Assembly (NCBI GenBank): GCA_012845835.1
Contig: JABAKD010000007.1
Span: 5,781,358-5,845,357, forward strand
Source: Undaria pinnatifida
Taxonomy: Eukaryota > Sar > Phaeophyceae > Laminariales > Alariaceae
Direction of reading: 5' to 3'
DNA length: 64,000 nucleotides
In this document: positions 33,544 to 46,154 of the stretch, in pieces
How the letters are laid out: every line of letters starts with the position of its first letter
How positions within the stretch are numbered: the stretch's first letter is position 1
Notes under the pieces: model-generated
What the model saw: the letters and a program-made list of their open reading frames with translations, nothing else
Databases searched by the model: none
Told to the model about the DNA's origin: nothing
Position numbers and translations under genes: made by a program

Positions 33544-33750
33544 TCCCATCCATTATGATATTATACACAATATTGCAGGACACCCGTCATCGAGAAACGT
33601 GCAGCCATAATGAAAGGGATGAAGAAAAAACAAACACTGCGCGTACAAATTCTAAAGAACATGTATAATAGTTGCAATGCTAATTTTTTTCTGATATGCA
33701 GTACGAATTCGTACAGGGAACACTTCATTATTGTTAGTCCATATATTTGA

Positions 33751-36700
33751 CCGTCGGTATACTGAACAATCTTCGGGCCGCGTCTCCTTTGTATCAGGTG
33801 TGTGCGAGGAGTTTTGTTTGTCTTTTTCAAGCAAGCGGTTACGTTGACAAATACTACGTGGCTTGATGTTGTAAAGGAAAGGAACACCACTCAGCGCTAA
33901 TCTACTACACGCTAGGGCATGTTTTCATGAGCACCACTAACGAAAGCACCAAACATGGACGTGACATCTACAGGTCCACAACGTCGACGACAGTGGGGAG
34001 AAAACCGGGCGTATAATCGTACAATGGATAATAATAATGTGAAAACGTACAGACAGATATGTTAGCACTGCGGTAGACCACACGACCAACTTAGTACGCA
34101 GGGTATTTCGTGCCTCCGGCCGTTTGCACGATTGCCTGGTAACCTCTACCAAACGCAGTAGCATATATATGCCTTGCGACGTAAAATCACCCTCGCGTTC
34201 GGTAGTGGTGACATCGCATGCCCACGTCACCTCGCTTGGTGTATTTGTAAGATGTATCTTTTGTTATAGAGTTGGCGACCGCAGAGCGCCACATCGGCAC
34301 TAAAAAAATCATGGGCGTTAAATCGTATACGTGAGACAATAATAATGCGGAAAGGATGTACATACAGATATGTTACAATTGCGGTAAACCACACTACCAA
34401 CCTTTTACGTTGGGTTATCCGTACCACATACCGTTTGCATGATCGCCTCCCAACCTATGCCAAGCGAGGTATGACTAACGAAGTAACGTAATTAAACGCG
34501 TGTACACAAACCGTTCCTTTCAAAGCACTAACGATTCGCATTTATCCCCTCGTGCTCAATGGCGGTGACATTGCATGACTACATCACCTCGCCTGTTGTT
34601 GTATTCGACAATATGTATCTCTTTCGTATAATTAGCGATGGCAGAAAATAAATGGTTACTGCATGCTTGTACCTATCGACTGAAGTATTCTATATTTCGA
34701 TCCATGTACGATAACAAATTGTGAAGCTTTTAACACCTTGTTTACTACATCTAAAAAATGGGTTGCATACTACATGTAACATCAAACCTTCCGGAATGCT
34801 AAACAATACTAGACGAGTGGTGTCTCCTTGCGACATCCGACAAATTCGTCCCCTTCATGGGTTTCAAATTTTCGCGCACGTTTTGAAAAGTCCCCCCACC
34901 CCTCTTGATCGCTCTTGTTGAAACGCCCCACCGAAAATCCGTAAACTCCAAGTAATCTCCGCCCCCCCCCCCCCCCCCCCCCCCTCATCCCTCTTGTTCC
35001 CCGCCCAGTTCGTTCAAACGCCCCACATACAATCGAATTCGGCCACAGTACCACAGTAATAAACACTTCTACGCAACTAATATCACGTCATTATTATCTT
35101 TGTAGCCATCCATGGCGTAGCTTGCATTCATCCCCCCCCCTCTGCCCCTCCAATGCCCCCTCCTTCCCCACACCGCGCACGAAGGTCTAGACACAGCACT
35201 GCGCGTGTAGCAAGCCCCTACATAAAATTATCAAACTTTAAATACACTCCAGCTGTGATATATATATATATATTGTCGAAACTCATCTTTGCAATCTGTG
35301 TGTGATACTCCGATAGCGCGTATAAGAGGTTGCGTGTCCTCATTATGGATATAGGTCAGCGACTCCCGTTGCAACTAGAGTGTAGCTATCAGGGTCAACA
35401 GTGTGATGTTTGGCAGTCTGTGCGCGGAGACTATAAAACCCGTTTCTGAGAGGGACAAAATCCGACAGCTGTGGAAGGAAATGCATCAGTTCATCAGTTG
35501 AATACTGTATATCAAATAACCGGTGAGGGGAGGGCGGAGTTGTAAAGGACGTGGGGGCCTGATTTTGATCAAAAAGGGGGCGGGGTGGGAGAATGGAGGA
35601 AGGGGACGGGTGGGGCAGCTCAATTTCTGCGTAAAAACAATGAATCCTTCTTGTGGAGGAGGGGGGGGGGCGGTGGCGGGGGGGGCGGGGGGGCTTTAGT
35701 TCGCATAGGTGTAGGGGTTTGCTATACGCGTGGTGCTAGGTCTAGTCGATGGTGCGGGTGGTGGGGAAGGAGGGGGCGTTGGTGGCGGGGGTGGGTGGCA
35801 ATCGCCAAGCGGCACGGACGGCTCTAAAACAATAACGAGGCGTTATCCAGGGCGTGGAAGTGTTTATTACTCTATCGCAATTTCGATAATAGATGGGGCG
35901 TTTAAGCAAGCGAAAGGAAGAAAACAAAATTATAAAAAATACAAACAAATATATAAGTGGAGGGAAGAGGGTTTCGAGAGAGGGGTCGGTGACGTATGAT
36001 GTTAGATAACACTCCAGCCGTGAGAAAAAAGGATGTGGTCGACACTGATCTCCCCAACATTGTGTGTGATCATCCGATCACGCGTGTTAGTCATATATGT
36101 AGGGGCTTGCTATACGCGCGGTGCGGGGTCTAGGCAATCGTGCGGGGTGTGGAGAGGTAGGGGCGTTGGAGGAGGTGAGGGGGGATGAATGAAAGCGACG
36201 TCATAGATGGCTAAAAAGACAATGACATGATACCAATTGCTCAGAAGTGTTTATCACTCTGGCTGATTTCGATTGTAAACTGGGCGTTGGAACGAACTGG
36301 GTGGGGAACGAAGGGAGGGGGAGGGGAGGGCGGAGATGTGTTGGAGCAACGGCATGGAAGGCTAGATGAATAATGAGATTGTGTCACCTCGCTTGTAGTG
36401 TTTACTACTGTGGTAGATTTTGATTTCAGGTAGGGCGTTTGAACTAGAGGAATCGAGGGGCGGGGGGGGGCAGGGGGGGGGGGAGGGGGGGGGGGGAGGG
36501 GGGGTGGGAAGAGCATTTTCATATGTGCGCGGAAATGTAAAACCCTTGGAGGGGACGAATCTGACAGTTGCAGCAAAATGACACCCGTTTATATCGCCCG
36601 CCTGGTAATGTTTTTATTCTAGAAGGTGTCGTGTTAAATGTAGTATGCAACCCAGTTCTTAGGTGTGTAGTAAACAACGTGTTTGAATCATTTATATTTG

Positions 36701-37652
36701 TTACTGTATATGGATCAAAAGATATAATATTTAAATTTATAGATAAAGCATGTACGAAATATACTAATGTTTTCTGACATCGCTAATTACAAGAAATATA
36801 TACATATTGACAAGTACAACAGGCGAGGTGATGTGGTCATACAAGGTCACCGCCATTGAGAACGAAAGGGAGAAACACGAACCGTTCTTGGTTTGAAAAG
36901 GACGTTTGATGTACACGCGTTCAATTACGGTACTTGGTTAGTCATACGTCGCTTGGCATAGGTTGGGAGGCGATCATGCAGACGGTATGTACGGAATACC
37001 TTACGCAATAAGTTGGTAGTGCGGTTTACCGCAATTTTAACATATCTGTCTGTACCTCCTTCTCACATTATTATTGTCTTACATAAACGATTTTACGCTT
37101 ATGATTTTTGCCGTGCCGATGTGGGGCTCTGAGGTCGCCAACTCTAAGATAGAGATATATCTTGCAAGTACACCAAGCGAGGTGACGTGGGCATGCTATG
37201 TCACAACTGAGCGTGAGGGTGACTTACGTTGTTACGCATATGCTACCGCGTTTATTAGAGGTTGTCAGGCGATCATGCAAACGGCCGGAGCCACGAGATA
37301 CCTTGCGTAAGAGGTTGGTGGTGTGGTCCACCGCAATGTTAACATAACTGTCTGTACTTTCACATTGTTAATATCTAATGTACGATTATACGCCCTGTTT
37401 TCTCCCCACTGTCGTCGAAGATGTTGTGGTCCAGTAGATGTCGCTTCCATGTCTGGTGCTCTTGTTAGTGGAGCTCATGAAAACATGCCCTAGTGTGTAG
37501 TAGATGATCGGTGAGTGGTGTTCCTTTCCTTTACATCAAGCCAGGTAGTATATGTCAACGCAACCGCTTGCTTGAAAACGACAAATAAAATCCCGCACAC
37601 CCCTGATAGAGAGGAGACGCGGCCCGAAGATTGTTCAGTATACCGACGGTAA
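33751..37652. mobile_element. 3.9-kb inverted-repeat element with about 1.1-kb arms
   Basis: The left arm starts CCGTCGGTATACTGAACAAT and the right arm ends with its reverse complement at 37,652. The arms (about 33,751-34,890 and 36,530-37,652) mirror each other through AACACCACTCAG, GCATGTTTTCATGAGC, CAGACAGATATGTTA and GCCTCCCAACCTATGCCAA. Each arm itself contains an internal near-repeat of about 310 bp. The centre holds repeat-B modules, including C and G tracts. No target duplication is evident and no transposase is seen. Confidence 0.7.
34950..35740 (+). repeat. Repeat B modules inside the inverted-repeat element
   Basis: ACTCCAGCTGTGATA, CTCATCTTTGCAATCTGTG, GGATATAGGTCAGCGACTCC, TGTGCGCGGAGACTATAAA and a long G tract (35,650-35,690) in the usual repeat-B order. 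A 26-nt C tract lies at 34,962-34,984. Confidence 0.7.
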
Positions 37653-39260
37653 GGAACAGGTTGTCGAGCAGCGCACTTTTTTTTTACTACCGCTACTCAC
37701 TCTACCTAAAACACTACGGGTATGCGTTGGACGCAGTTCGCTGATGCCCAAACCCAAATGCAAAGGAGGTCATGTGGTGGGTAAATGCTATAATGATGGG
37801 TGCTGCTACGATTGCCTCGTCTCTTGTTATGTTTGTTCTTGCGTTCTTGATGAATCTGTATTTTGGCAACGAGCAGTTTTGACGTATTTTTAATTTGTGC
37901 AAAAACTATTTGTAGACTATGCGATGATTCTGACTCGTAGGGCTTATTACTCTGGCCGATTTCGATTGGAAATGGGTCGTTTGAACGAACTGGGCGGGGA
38001 ACGAAAGGGGTCGGGGGGGGAGGGCGGAGATGAGTTGGGGCTACGGCATGGATGGTGTTTGAATCATGAAATTATATCAGCTGGCTGTTAGTGTTTACTA
38101 CTGTGGTAGATTTTGATTTCAGGTGGGGCGTTTAAACTAGAGGGATCAGGCGGGGGGGGGGGGGGGGGGGGGGGCAAGCATTTCTATATGTGCGCGGAAA
38201 CTATAAGCCCTTAAAGGGGACGAATCTGACGGTTGCAGCAAGAAAAAACCCGTTTATATCACCCGCCTGGTAATGTTTAAATATTCTAGAAGGTTTCGTG
38301 TTAAATGTAGTATGCAAACCGGTTCTTAGGGGTAGTAAACAACGGGTTAAAAGCTTCATAATTTGTTTTTTTACATGGATCGAAAGATAGAATATTTCAA
38401 TCGATAGGTACAATCATGAATGTACCATTATTTTCGGACATCGCTAATTGTAAGAAAGAGATCATGATTAATACGCGCGATCGGAGTATCACACACAATG
38501 TTGCCAATATGAGTTTTGACCAAATCCTTGCTCTCATAGCTGGCGTGTATGTTTAAATTTCATGTGACCTAAACCTCTTGAAAACCCTCCCCCCCCCCCC
38601 CCCCCCCAATATTTTTTTCCCTCGTTCTCTCTTGCTCAAGCGCCTCACCTAATATCGAAAAACTCCCATAAAGTGATATACACTTCAACGCTCTGGATAT
38701 CACCAAATTACCCTTTTAGGGCCGTCCATGATGCTGCTGCAATTCCCACCCCCCCCCCCCGCCCCCAACGCCCCTTCCTTCCTTAACACCCGCACCATCG
38801 CCTTGACCTAGCACCACGCCTGTAGCAAACCCCTACATCTATGCGACCTAAAGCCGCCTCCCCCCCGCCCCCCCCCCCCACTTTCCCCCCCCTCCCCTAC
38901 GAGAAGGACTTATAATTTCCACGCACTAATTAAGATGCCTCACCCGTCCCCTCCCCCCCCTCCCCTCCTCTCGCCCCCCTCTTGGTCAATATCAGGCCCG
39001 CACGTCCTTAATACCTCCGCCCTCCCGTCACCGGTTTTTCGACTCACAGTATTCACTTGATGAACTGACGCATTTCCTTCCACAGCTGTCAGATTTTGTC
39101 CCCCTCAGAAACGGGTTTTATACTTTCCGCGCACAGACTGCCTAACATCATTCTGTAGACCCTGATAGCCATATAACCCGTAATACGCGCGATCGGAGCA
39201 TCACACACAGCTTGCGAAGATAAGTTTCGACAAATATTCGATCTCACAGCCGGAGTGTAA
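37653..39260. repeat. Further repeat B and arm-like sequence
   Basis: 37,950-38,460 directly repeats 36,370-36,800 (TACTGTGGTAGATTTTGATT, G tract, GGGGACGAATCTGACGGTTG, TCTAGAAGG). From 38,460 to 39,260 repeat-B modules run in minus orientation, including two long C tracts and the CACAGCCGGAGTG terminus. Confidence 0.65.
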
Positions 39261-39990
39261 TATAACTTTTATACTATATAAGCATATAAATTCCGTTACT
39301 TCTTTGCTCTCACGACTATTCAAGTTGTTGACTGTTGAAACGAATTTGTTTTCGACCTCGACGGTCGTCTTCAAGTACAACCCCTCACCGTGGCTGGCAA
39401 GATAAATTCCAGTTAAATCGCAGGTAACACGTGGTCAACCAAAAAGAACGCGAGCCTCCACCTGGCGGCCTGTGAACCTGGGCGCGGTGTTCCTGGATGT
39501 CGTGCAACCAGAAAAGGGGAACAAATAAATCAAAACAAGAGCACTAAGCCGCGAGTATTCGCACCTGTGTAACTTCTGGGACTTGCCCAGAGCATCGATT
39601 GAACACCTGTAATCTATTGTTGTAGGCAAAATACCAGAAACGCGGTAATAATATAGTTTTATGCGCAGACGACCGAACCACAGTACTGCTATTCGATATG
39701 ATAGTAGGCGGCATGACAACCCATCTGTTATATATATGCAAATTAGTGCAGAGTAGTACACACGTCATTCAGGGCTATTATATGTCATTAAACACTGGTG
39801 GCATGCCCTGGACGCACTAATGTAAGTTTTTAGATTAAAAACATGGAGGACATTTTCATGGGTGGTGCGTTTTCATTTGAAGTAAAATCATGCACCCGGG
39901 CATAAGCACAGCAGTCATCCCCGCCGCATCATCAAATACGAAGCATGGACGTCGAAATAAATACATACTCCGGAGTATATTACATGAAGT
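39261..39990. other. No gene seen
   Basis: Unassigned AT-rich sequence. The 108-aa minus frame at 39,435-39,761 has no recognisable feature. Confidence 0.25.
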
Positions 39991-41870
39991 ATCTATATAT
40001 TCTAGCTGTGAGATCGAAGGTTTCGTGGAACCCAACCGTTTTTGCAAAATGTGTGCGATACTCCGTTCGCGCGTAGTACTTGGCGTGTGTCATCGTTAAG
40101 GATATAGGTCGCCGACTCCCGTTATAAATCGCGTGTACCAGGTTCTACAAGGTGATGATACTCAATATGTGCACGGAAACTATCAATAGTGTTTTTTACG
40201 CGGGCATAATTTGGCGTCTGTGGAATGCGCCAGTTTATTATACGTATATAATAGCTGTATTTGGCAACACGTATCTCTTTCGTACAATTAGCGATGTATG
40301 TCAGAAAATAATGGTTAATGTATGATGGTGGTGACAAACAGTGCATGACCACAATACCTCGCCTGTTGTATTTGACAATACGTATCTCTTTCTTATAATT
40401 AGCGATGTCAGAAAGTAATAGTAACTACAAATATTCTATAAAATATTCTAGCTTTCGATCAATGTATCATGCAACAACAAATTATGAAGATTTAACACGT
40501 TATTTACTACACTTAAACACTGGGTTGCATGCTGCATCGAACATCAAACCTTCTAGAATAGTAAACATTACGAGCCAGTCGATATAAAGGGATGTCTTAT
40601 TGCTTCAATCGTCAGGTTTGTCCCCTTTGAGGATTTATAGTTTCCGCGAACATATTGAAATGTCCCGCCCCCCGCCCCACCCCCCCCTCCTCTCCCCCTC
40701 CCCCCTCCCCTCCCCCTCCCCTGACCCCTCTTGTTCATAAAAAACATTAACCCTTCCCCGCCCCCCCGCCCCCCCGTCCCCCGATCCCCCCCGCTTCCGC
40801 CTAGTTTGTCCAAGCGCCCCACTCACAATCGAAATCGGCCAAAGTAATAAACACCTATACGCAGTTGATATCACGTCATTATCTTTCTGACCATCCATGA
40901 CGTAGTTTTCAATTCTTACACTCCCCCTCTTTTGCAACCACCCGCACGATCGCCTAGACCTAGCACCACTCCATGCCGCTGCTTACCCCCCCCCCCCTGC
41001 CCCGAACGCCCCCTTCTTCCCCATCACCCGCACCATCTCCTAGACCTAGCACCACACGTATAACAGACTCCTCACCTAAAACCCTTCCTTTTCCAGCCCC
41101 CCCCCCCCGCCCCCCCCCGCCCCCACCCCCCACCTCCCCTACCCCCCTACCCCCCAACCCATACAAACCCCACCCCCTCGAACACTCCACCCTCTCTCTA
41201 CTCACTGATTGTACGACTAACCCCAGGATATACATGATATACTGATGCATTATTTCCGAAACCGTCACATTTATCCCCTCAAAATAATGTCTAGTTTCCA
41301 CGCACATATTGAGCTGCCCCACACGCCCCATCCCCGCCCCAACACCCCCCCCCCCCCCCTTCCCCCCCCCCCCCCCTTCCGAACCCGCTCGCTTTTGATC
41401 AAAACCAGGCCCCCACGTCCTTCAAAACTCCCCCCCCCCCCCCCCTCACCGGTTATTCGACTTACAAGATTCACTTGATAGAAGCATACATTTCCCTCCA
41501 CAGCTGTCAGATTTTGTCTCCCTCAGAAACGGGTTTATAGTTTCCGCGCACATACTGACTAAAATCACCCTGTTGACCCTGATAGCTACACTGTAGTCGT
41601 AAGGGGAGTCGCCGACCTATATCCTTAATGAGGACACACAACTCGTAATGCGCGCGATCGGAGTATCACACACAGCTTGCAAAGATGAGTTTCGACGAAA
41701 TCTTCGATCTCACAGCTGGGGTGTATTTTCTTTTTTTTTATATAAAAAATCAAAATACACTCCAGCTGTGAGATCGAAGATTTCGTCGAAACTCTGATAT
41801 AAAAAATCAAAATACACTCCAGCTGTGAGATCGAAGATTTCGTCGAAACTCATCATATATACGTACGAGT
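39991..41870. repeat. Repeat B and related modules, mixed orientations
   Basis: Starts with TTCTAGCTGTGAGATCGAAG (plus orientation), passes arm-like sequence at 40,250-40,640, then runs in minus orientation with long C tracts. It ends with three tandem terminal blocks (41,690-41,860) where TACACTCCAGCTGTGAGATC appears twice after an inverted copy. Confidence 0.65.
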
Positions 41871-42439
41871 ATCCTGAATGTATTAATCGTATGGCAGGTG
41901 CGGGGATGGGGGGGTGTTCAAGTGCTGGGGTTGGGAGGGGATGGAGTTTGTGGGGCGGGAACAAGGCGTAGGTCGCAAGAATGAATGGGAGTTTACTGCA
42001 CGCATGAATACTAGTAGAAGATAGTGTGCGCGGGGGGGTGTAGGACTTGAAGACAATTTTGAATCAATTGTGTAGTTGCTGCATGCATGGCTGGAAAAGA
42101 AAAAACATTGCTCATATCTTCTCCTGTCGTGTAGCATCTGTAACTCTGGCAATATGTTTTCGGGCCGTGGGAGAGGGGTTATTAAAGGGAATCGGGGGGA
42201 AGGCGGAGGTGGACGGGCGGAAAACTTTGTACCTGCATGATGATGCTGAATGCACATATCCAAGATGTCGACAATAAATCATTTAGTGAATGGGAGCAAG
42301 ATACTGGATGTAGCGTTGTATATACGTTAATAGTGTTGTTAAGAGTGGTTTTCTGATTTCCGTCTAATATGTACTTGCCACACACATACCTCTATATTTG
42401 TTGAGGCGAACAATAACACACATTGATTAGCACCTGCCA
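41871..42439. other. No gene seen
   Basis: Unassigned. A 126-aa minus frame (41,883-42,263) is Pro/Ser-rich from G-run sequence and is not credible. Confidence 0.25.
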
Positions 42440-42745
42440 GGTATCTTGTTTCTTCTCGCGGACTTTTTTTTTCCGATCCTCTTGCAGCACATTCTTCAGA
42501 GCACCCGTCGCTTTGTTTTCTTTCGTTCTTTCATACTTTTCCTTCACTTTTTCTTTGTTCTCTCACTTCCTTTTTTTGATTTAGTGGTCTGGCCTGTTGT
42601 GTGTTGTGCTTTCGTACCCGATGCGCAATATTTATACATCATTTTCCTTGATGATTTGCGACTGTTTGGCTTGCGCTGATTCACGGTCAATGACCACCCA
42701 GTTGGCATCTCTCCGTGTAGGATGAATAATCAGCACGGACACTGC
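42440..42745. repeat. Repeat I, copy 2
   Basis: T-rich segment homologous to 32,740-33,060, with the shared block CCTTGATGATTTGCGACTGTTTG and a similar order of motifs. Confidence 0.6.
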
Positions 42746-43068
42746 GTGTTCTGATGACTATGTCGTTGGGTGTGGTCGAAAAAACGCTTGTTTAATGCGA
42801 AGACAGCAGTGCATAGTACATGCATGTCAAGAAATATTTGTAAATCAATGTGCGTAGTGCCTCTTCTTAGCGGCTGCGATTGGCTTGCTTCTGTGTAGGA
42901 GGAATTTGAGTATTCCGAATAGAACCCTAACTCGGCACCGTGCTTAAAAACTCTCCGTGAACCTTCGTGTAGAAAATGAATCGGTGTAAGCCCCACATGG
43001 ACGCGCTTGCTTTTTGCTATATCTCTTTGCTCGAAGATTCTGTCCAGGATACGCTCTAAGGAACCACG

Positions 43069-43878
43069 ATGCGTCTCGCCAAATATATTCTAAGTGCCGG
43101 TGCTGCTACTATCCTTCTGGCACACCAGGTCCACGCTCAAACTGCATGTGAGTTAGAAAAACGTGCCTGTGTGCAAAGGTTGGCTGTTATGTATGTATGT
43201 TGGTACACCATACTCGTGACCACTCTCTGTTTAACGCACCTCATCGGAGTTTCGTTTAGTAGGTAGATAATGTTTGCACGGCGGGTCGACGTTCTCTCTC
43301 GTGCCTGCGTTGTAATTTGTAATATATATTTTTTCCTCCGCGCTCGACAGTTACCAATGCAGAAAGAGTGGTATGAGGCCCCTGCCACATTAATCACGGC
43401 CCCTCTTATTGGCGGTTATGACGAAGATCGGGAGGTTTGATGGCCACATGACATTGACAACTCTGATGGCCAATTCCTCTACTACTATATATACAATCGT
43501 GTTTGTATCGCGTCCTATCGTCATTAACACGACCGAGGCTGGCGGTAAGAGCCATATTGTGCTTTTGGTACGTACAGATTCATCGCGTGAAAGGGATATG
43601 GTGGGGCCCAAAACAATGTACGTTGAACGCCCTGCGTTTGACTGGTTTCTGTTTGATGTGTTTCTCACATCATTTTGAACCTTCATCGGATCTTCTTTAA
43701 TTTTCAACGTATGAACCCTTCGCGTCGATGCCCGTTTGTGACCGATCTGTACTTTTGCACGCTTTCTTAATGTCGCGAATCGTACAACTCGATCGAGCAG
43801 TGGGGGGCGACTGTAGCGTGGATACGGATTGCACAACAGGATGCTGCGGGGACATGATGACCAACCCGATCTGCATAG
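43069..43878 (+). CDS. Small secreted Cys-rich protein, first two exons (3' end unresolved)
   Basis: Exon 1 (43,069-43,147) begins at an ATG and encodes a textbook signal peptide, MRLAKYILSAGAATILLA followed by HQVHA|QTA with an A-x-A-like cleavage region. It stops at a GTGAGT donor in phase 1. The acceptor that preserves the frame is CGAGCAG at 43,800. Exon 2 (43,801-43,878, 78 nt, phase 1-1) encodes GDCSVDTDCTTGCCGDMMTN followed by PICI and ends at a GTACGT donor. Cys spacing C-x5-C-x3-CC-x8-C resembles small disulfide-rich extracellular domains; no exact family is named. Other acceptors between 43,350 and 43,380 give immediate stops. A next acceptor (CTTCCAG, about 43,993) is followed by a pure G tract, so the downstream exon may be lost or disrupted. 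Confidence 0.55.
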
Positions 43879-43993
43879 GTACGTACATCCGCGGGAAGCA
43901 CTAAATGTACACGATATTGGCGGATTCCAAGGGCGCACAAAAATAAATTATTTCGACATGTACGTACAAAAACATTTGTTTTCGCCCTTCCAG

Positions 43994-44018
43994 GGGGGGG
44001 GGGGGGGGGGGGGGGGGG
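43994..44018. repeat. Homopolymeric G tract
   Basis: An uninterrupted run of about 25 G directly after a good splice acceptor (TTTTCGCCCTTCCAG). Length is likely unstable. Confidence 0.8.
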
Positions 44019-44216
44019 TACGAAGACCCCATCCCCCCCCATCACGCCATCTAATTTCCCATTCAAACAATCATTTTATAGGTCCTATATAATATAGGGG
44101 CGGGGGGGTATATAGCAGACACGCAGCCCCCTGGTCGCGAAGCAGCAGCCTGCGTACAAGCTACGCACAGCGCAGAGCAACGGAGCAAAATAGAGGGGCA
44201 AGAGAGAGTGGTCACA

Positions 44217-45009
44217 ATGAGCACAGCCTCCACGGTGAAGGGGCCCCCGCTACAACCCTCTCTCGACAAGGCAGCTTGGCTACAAAGCGTATGCGGAAAG
44301 CCAGCCGATGGCGAAGGTTTCATCTGCTGCTGCGGGGCCAACCTCCGTGACGGTTCAGTAATGGACGAGGGCCAGGCCATTCAGCATGAGTGTTCGACAC
44401 AGCACAGAGAGTGAGTGGAAAGGCATGAGGACTGAAGTGTGATATTGGAGAGTATAGTGTACCTCGCAGCAGCAGCAACAGTGGCAAGCACTGGAAAGAC
44501 AAAACTCTGGTTTATCATACGTAAAAGTGCTCACCATCGTGCAGTGTGTGTCGTTCTGCTTCCTCCCCAATAACTGACAACATCAGCAGTAGCAGAAACC
44601 TAGCCTTGGCATTAGCAGCAGCTGTAGCAGCAGCAGAGCAGCAATACCCCAAGCAGTAGCTGCATGATCAAAATCGCCAAAAAAAAACGTGCACGAAATG
44701 CGAACCATCTAAGTTCCTTTTTTTGTTTTTGTTTTATCCTCTGGCGCATGGGGAAAAATATAGCTTAAGCTCACCACACTTCCACGTATTTCCATACGCG
44801 CCGTGTGTCTAAGTTACTCTGCGTTCCTTTTGGTCCCTGCACGCCTTTCGCATGCGAGCAGGGCAGTGTTGCCTATCGGAAAAATCGTCGTGAAGATCAG
44901 CATCGGCAACTGGGTGTGAAAGAAGTGCAAGCGCGATTTCGGACGCAATATAGAGCAACTGAGCCGGACCCACGTGGAGACTCACGAGCAGTGGCGTCAA
45001 CACAAGTGA
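44217..45009 (+). pseudogene. Two-exon zinc-finger-like gene with an in-frame TGA
   Basis: Exon 1 (44,217-44,410) starts at ATG (MSTASTVKGPPLQPSLDKAA) and contains FICCCGANLRDG with downstream H-x4-H (HECSTQH), a possible zinc-binding module. It ends at GTGAGT in phase 2. Exon 2 starts at 44,862 after GCGAGCAG and restores the phase: EAVLPIGKIVVKISIGNWV, then TGA (44,917), then KKCKRDFGRNIEQLSRTHVE and TH..QWRQH. The TGA falls where a Cys would complete a C-x2-C...H-x3-H finger, so one substitution probably broke it, unless the codon is read through. A TATA-like TATATAATATA lies at 44,085. The intron contains SINE-like copy 3. Confidence 0.5.
44716..44807 (-). mobile_element. SINE-like retroposon, copy 3 (92 bp, 8-bp TSD)
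   Basis: Flanked by a perfect 8-bp duplication TCTAAGTT (44,708-44,715 and 44,808-44,815). It has the same core as the other two copies and an A-rich tail on the minus strand (plus-strand CCTTTTTTTGTTTTTG). It lies in the intron of the 44,217 gene. Confidence 0.75.
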
Positions 45010-45354
45010 GGACTTAATGAGGACAGCAGCTGTTGCATTCGCTAGCACAACAAGAAGTTTCGATAAATAGTTGAAAAACGTCAGCTGTGAGTACGACCGA
45101 TTGAATAGTTGAAGCTCAACTTTGCAAGCTGTGTTGTACAGTAGATCTACATGATTCATTTATGATATGGTGTTTGTGAAATATACCGGGTTGTTAATAG
45201 ACTGCTTCACAATTTTCACAGGAGTTTGTTCGCGCGTGTTCAGCAGTTTGGGGAACTGCCACGCTGGACGTATTTTAGTCGCGCAGTGTGTGAGGCTGCA
45301 ATCTTGGTCGACGTGTCTTTGTGAGAAGCAGAAGCAAAATCGTATGTTCTTTCC
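45010..45354. other. No gene seen
   Basis: Contains phrases like CAACTTTTGCAAGCTGTG reminiscent of the repeat-B end, but no full copy and no supported ORF. Confidence 0.25.
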
Positions 45355-46154
45355 ATGGCTGATCAATTGCTATTGCTCATGTCGCTTGTTGCATGTCGAC
45401 TAACGTGTGTCGACAGGGGTGCTGGTGCCGCGGCGGCGGTGTGGAGGGGCCGCACATTGCTGGTTTTTTTCAAACCGAAGAGCGCCACAGACGGCGCGAA
45501 GGAGTCGCCGGTGTTGATGGATAGTAGTGGCAGCGGGGGCGCAAGCGATGACGCTGACGCGGTGGCGACGGGAGCTGTGAGCAGGGGTGAGGGTGGTTCG
45601 GGCGCGGGCAGTGACGCTGACGTGGTTGTGACGGGGGTTGTGTCGCTGACGTGGTTGTGACGGGGGTTGTGAGCAAGGGTGAGGGTGGTGCGGGCGCGGG
45701 CAGTTTCGCTGACGTGGTTGCGACGGGAGTTGAGAACGGACGTGGGGATTGTGAGGACGCGGGCATTGATATTGATGGCGTTTTCTCCGACGCTGCAGAC
45801 CGGAGTGGTCCCTCCGATAGGACGCTTGTCCACCCTCCCATATACTGCGCGGGATTACGTCCGGCTGTCCGGGAGCCTGTTTTTCATCACTACCCATCAA
45901 CTCTCCATGGTATTGGCAGCCAGGGGGTATTGTGGGAGGCTCGGAATAACCTGAATCGCCTGTCTCTCCATGCGGTGCCAACTGCTTCCCGCGGCATCTT
46001 GAGCCCAGGCTGTGCGGGAACGGTGAAACAACCAGGAGGCACGTGCGCGCCGTGTTTAGACACCAAGGACACGAAGGCTTACAGGGTTTCGTGCCCAAGC
46101 GCGGCGCTTGCTCACCATTCAATATTTCTGACTAAATTGACCACCTTGCATTGA
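45355..46154 (+). pseudogene. Gly/Ala/Asp-rich ORF with 63-bp coding minisatellite, frame-disrupted
   Basis: An ATG at 45,355 opens a frame. Alternatively, an AG acceptor at 45,415-45,416 after a GACTAAC branch-like motif makes this a downstream exon, possibly of the 44,217 gene. From about 45,549 a 63-bp unit encoding ADVVVTGVVSKGEGGAGAGS is repeated about three times. A partial extra unit (about 45,640-45,668) shifts the frame, so the first frame stops at 45,660 and the reading continues in the 45,651-46,154 frame with GDCEDAGIDIDGVFSDAADR and then a Pro/Cys-containing tail. A 240-aa minus-strand frame overlaps; it is Arg/Pro/Gln/His-rich, as expected for the complement of this GC-rich repeat. 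No domain is recognised. Confidence 0.4.

Noticed and set aside
45400-46122. 240-aa minus-strand ORF
   Set aside because: Complement of the GC-rich 63-bp coding minisatellite; composition Arg/Pro/Gln/His-rich and no plausible start. The plus strand reads better.
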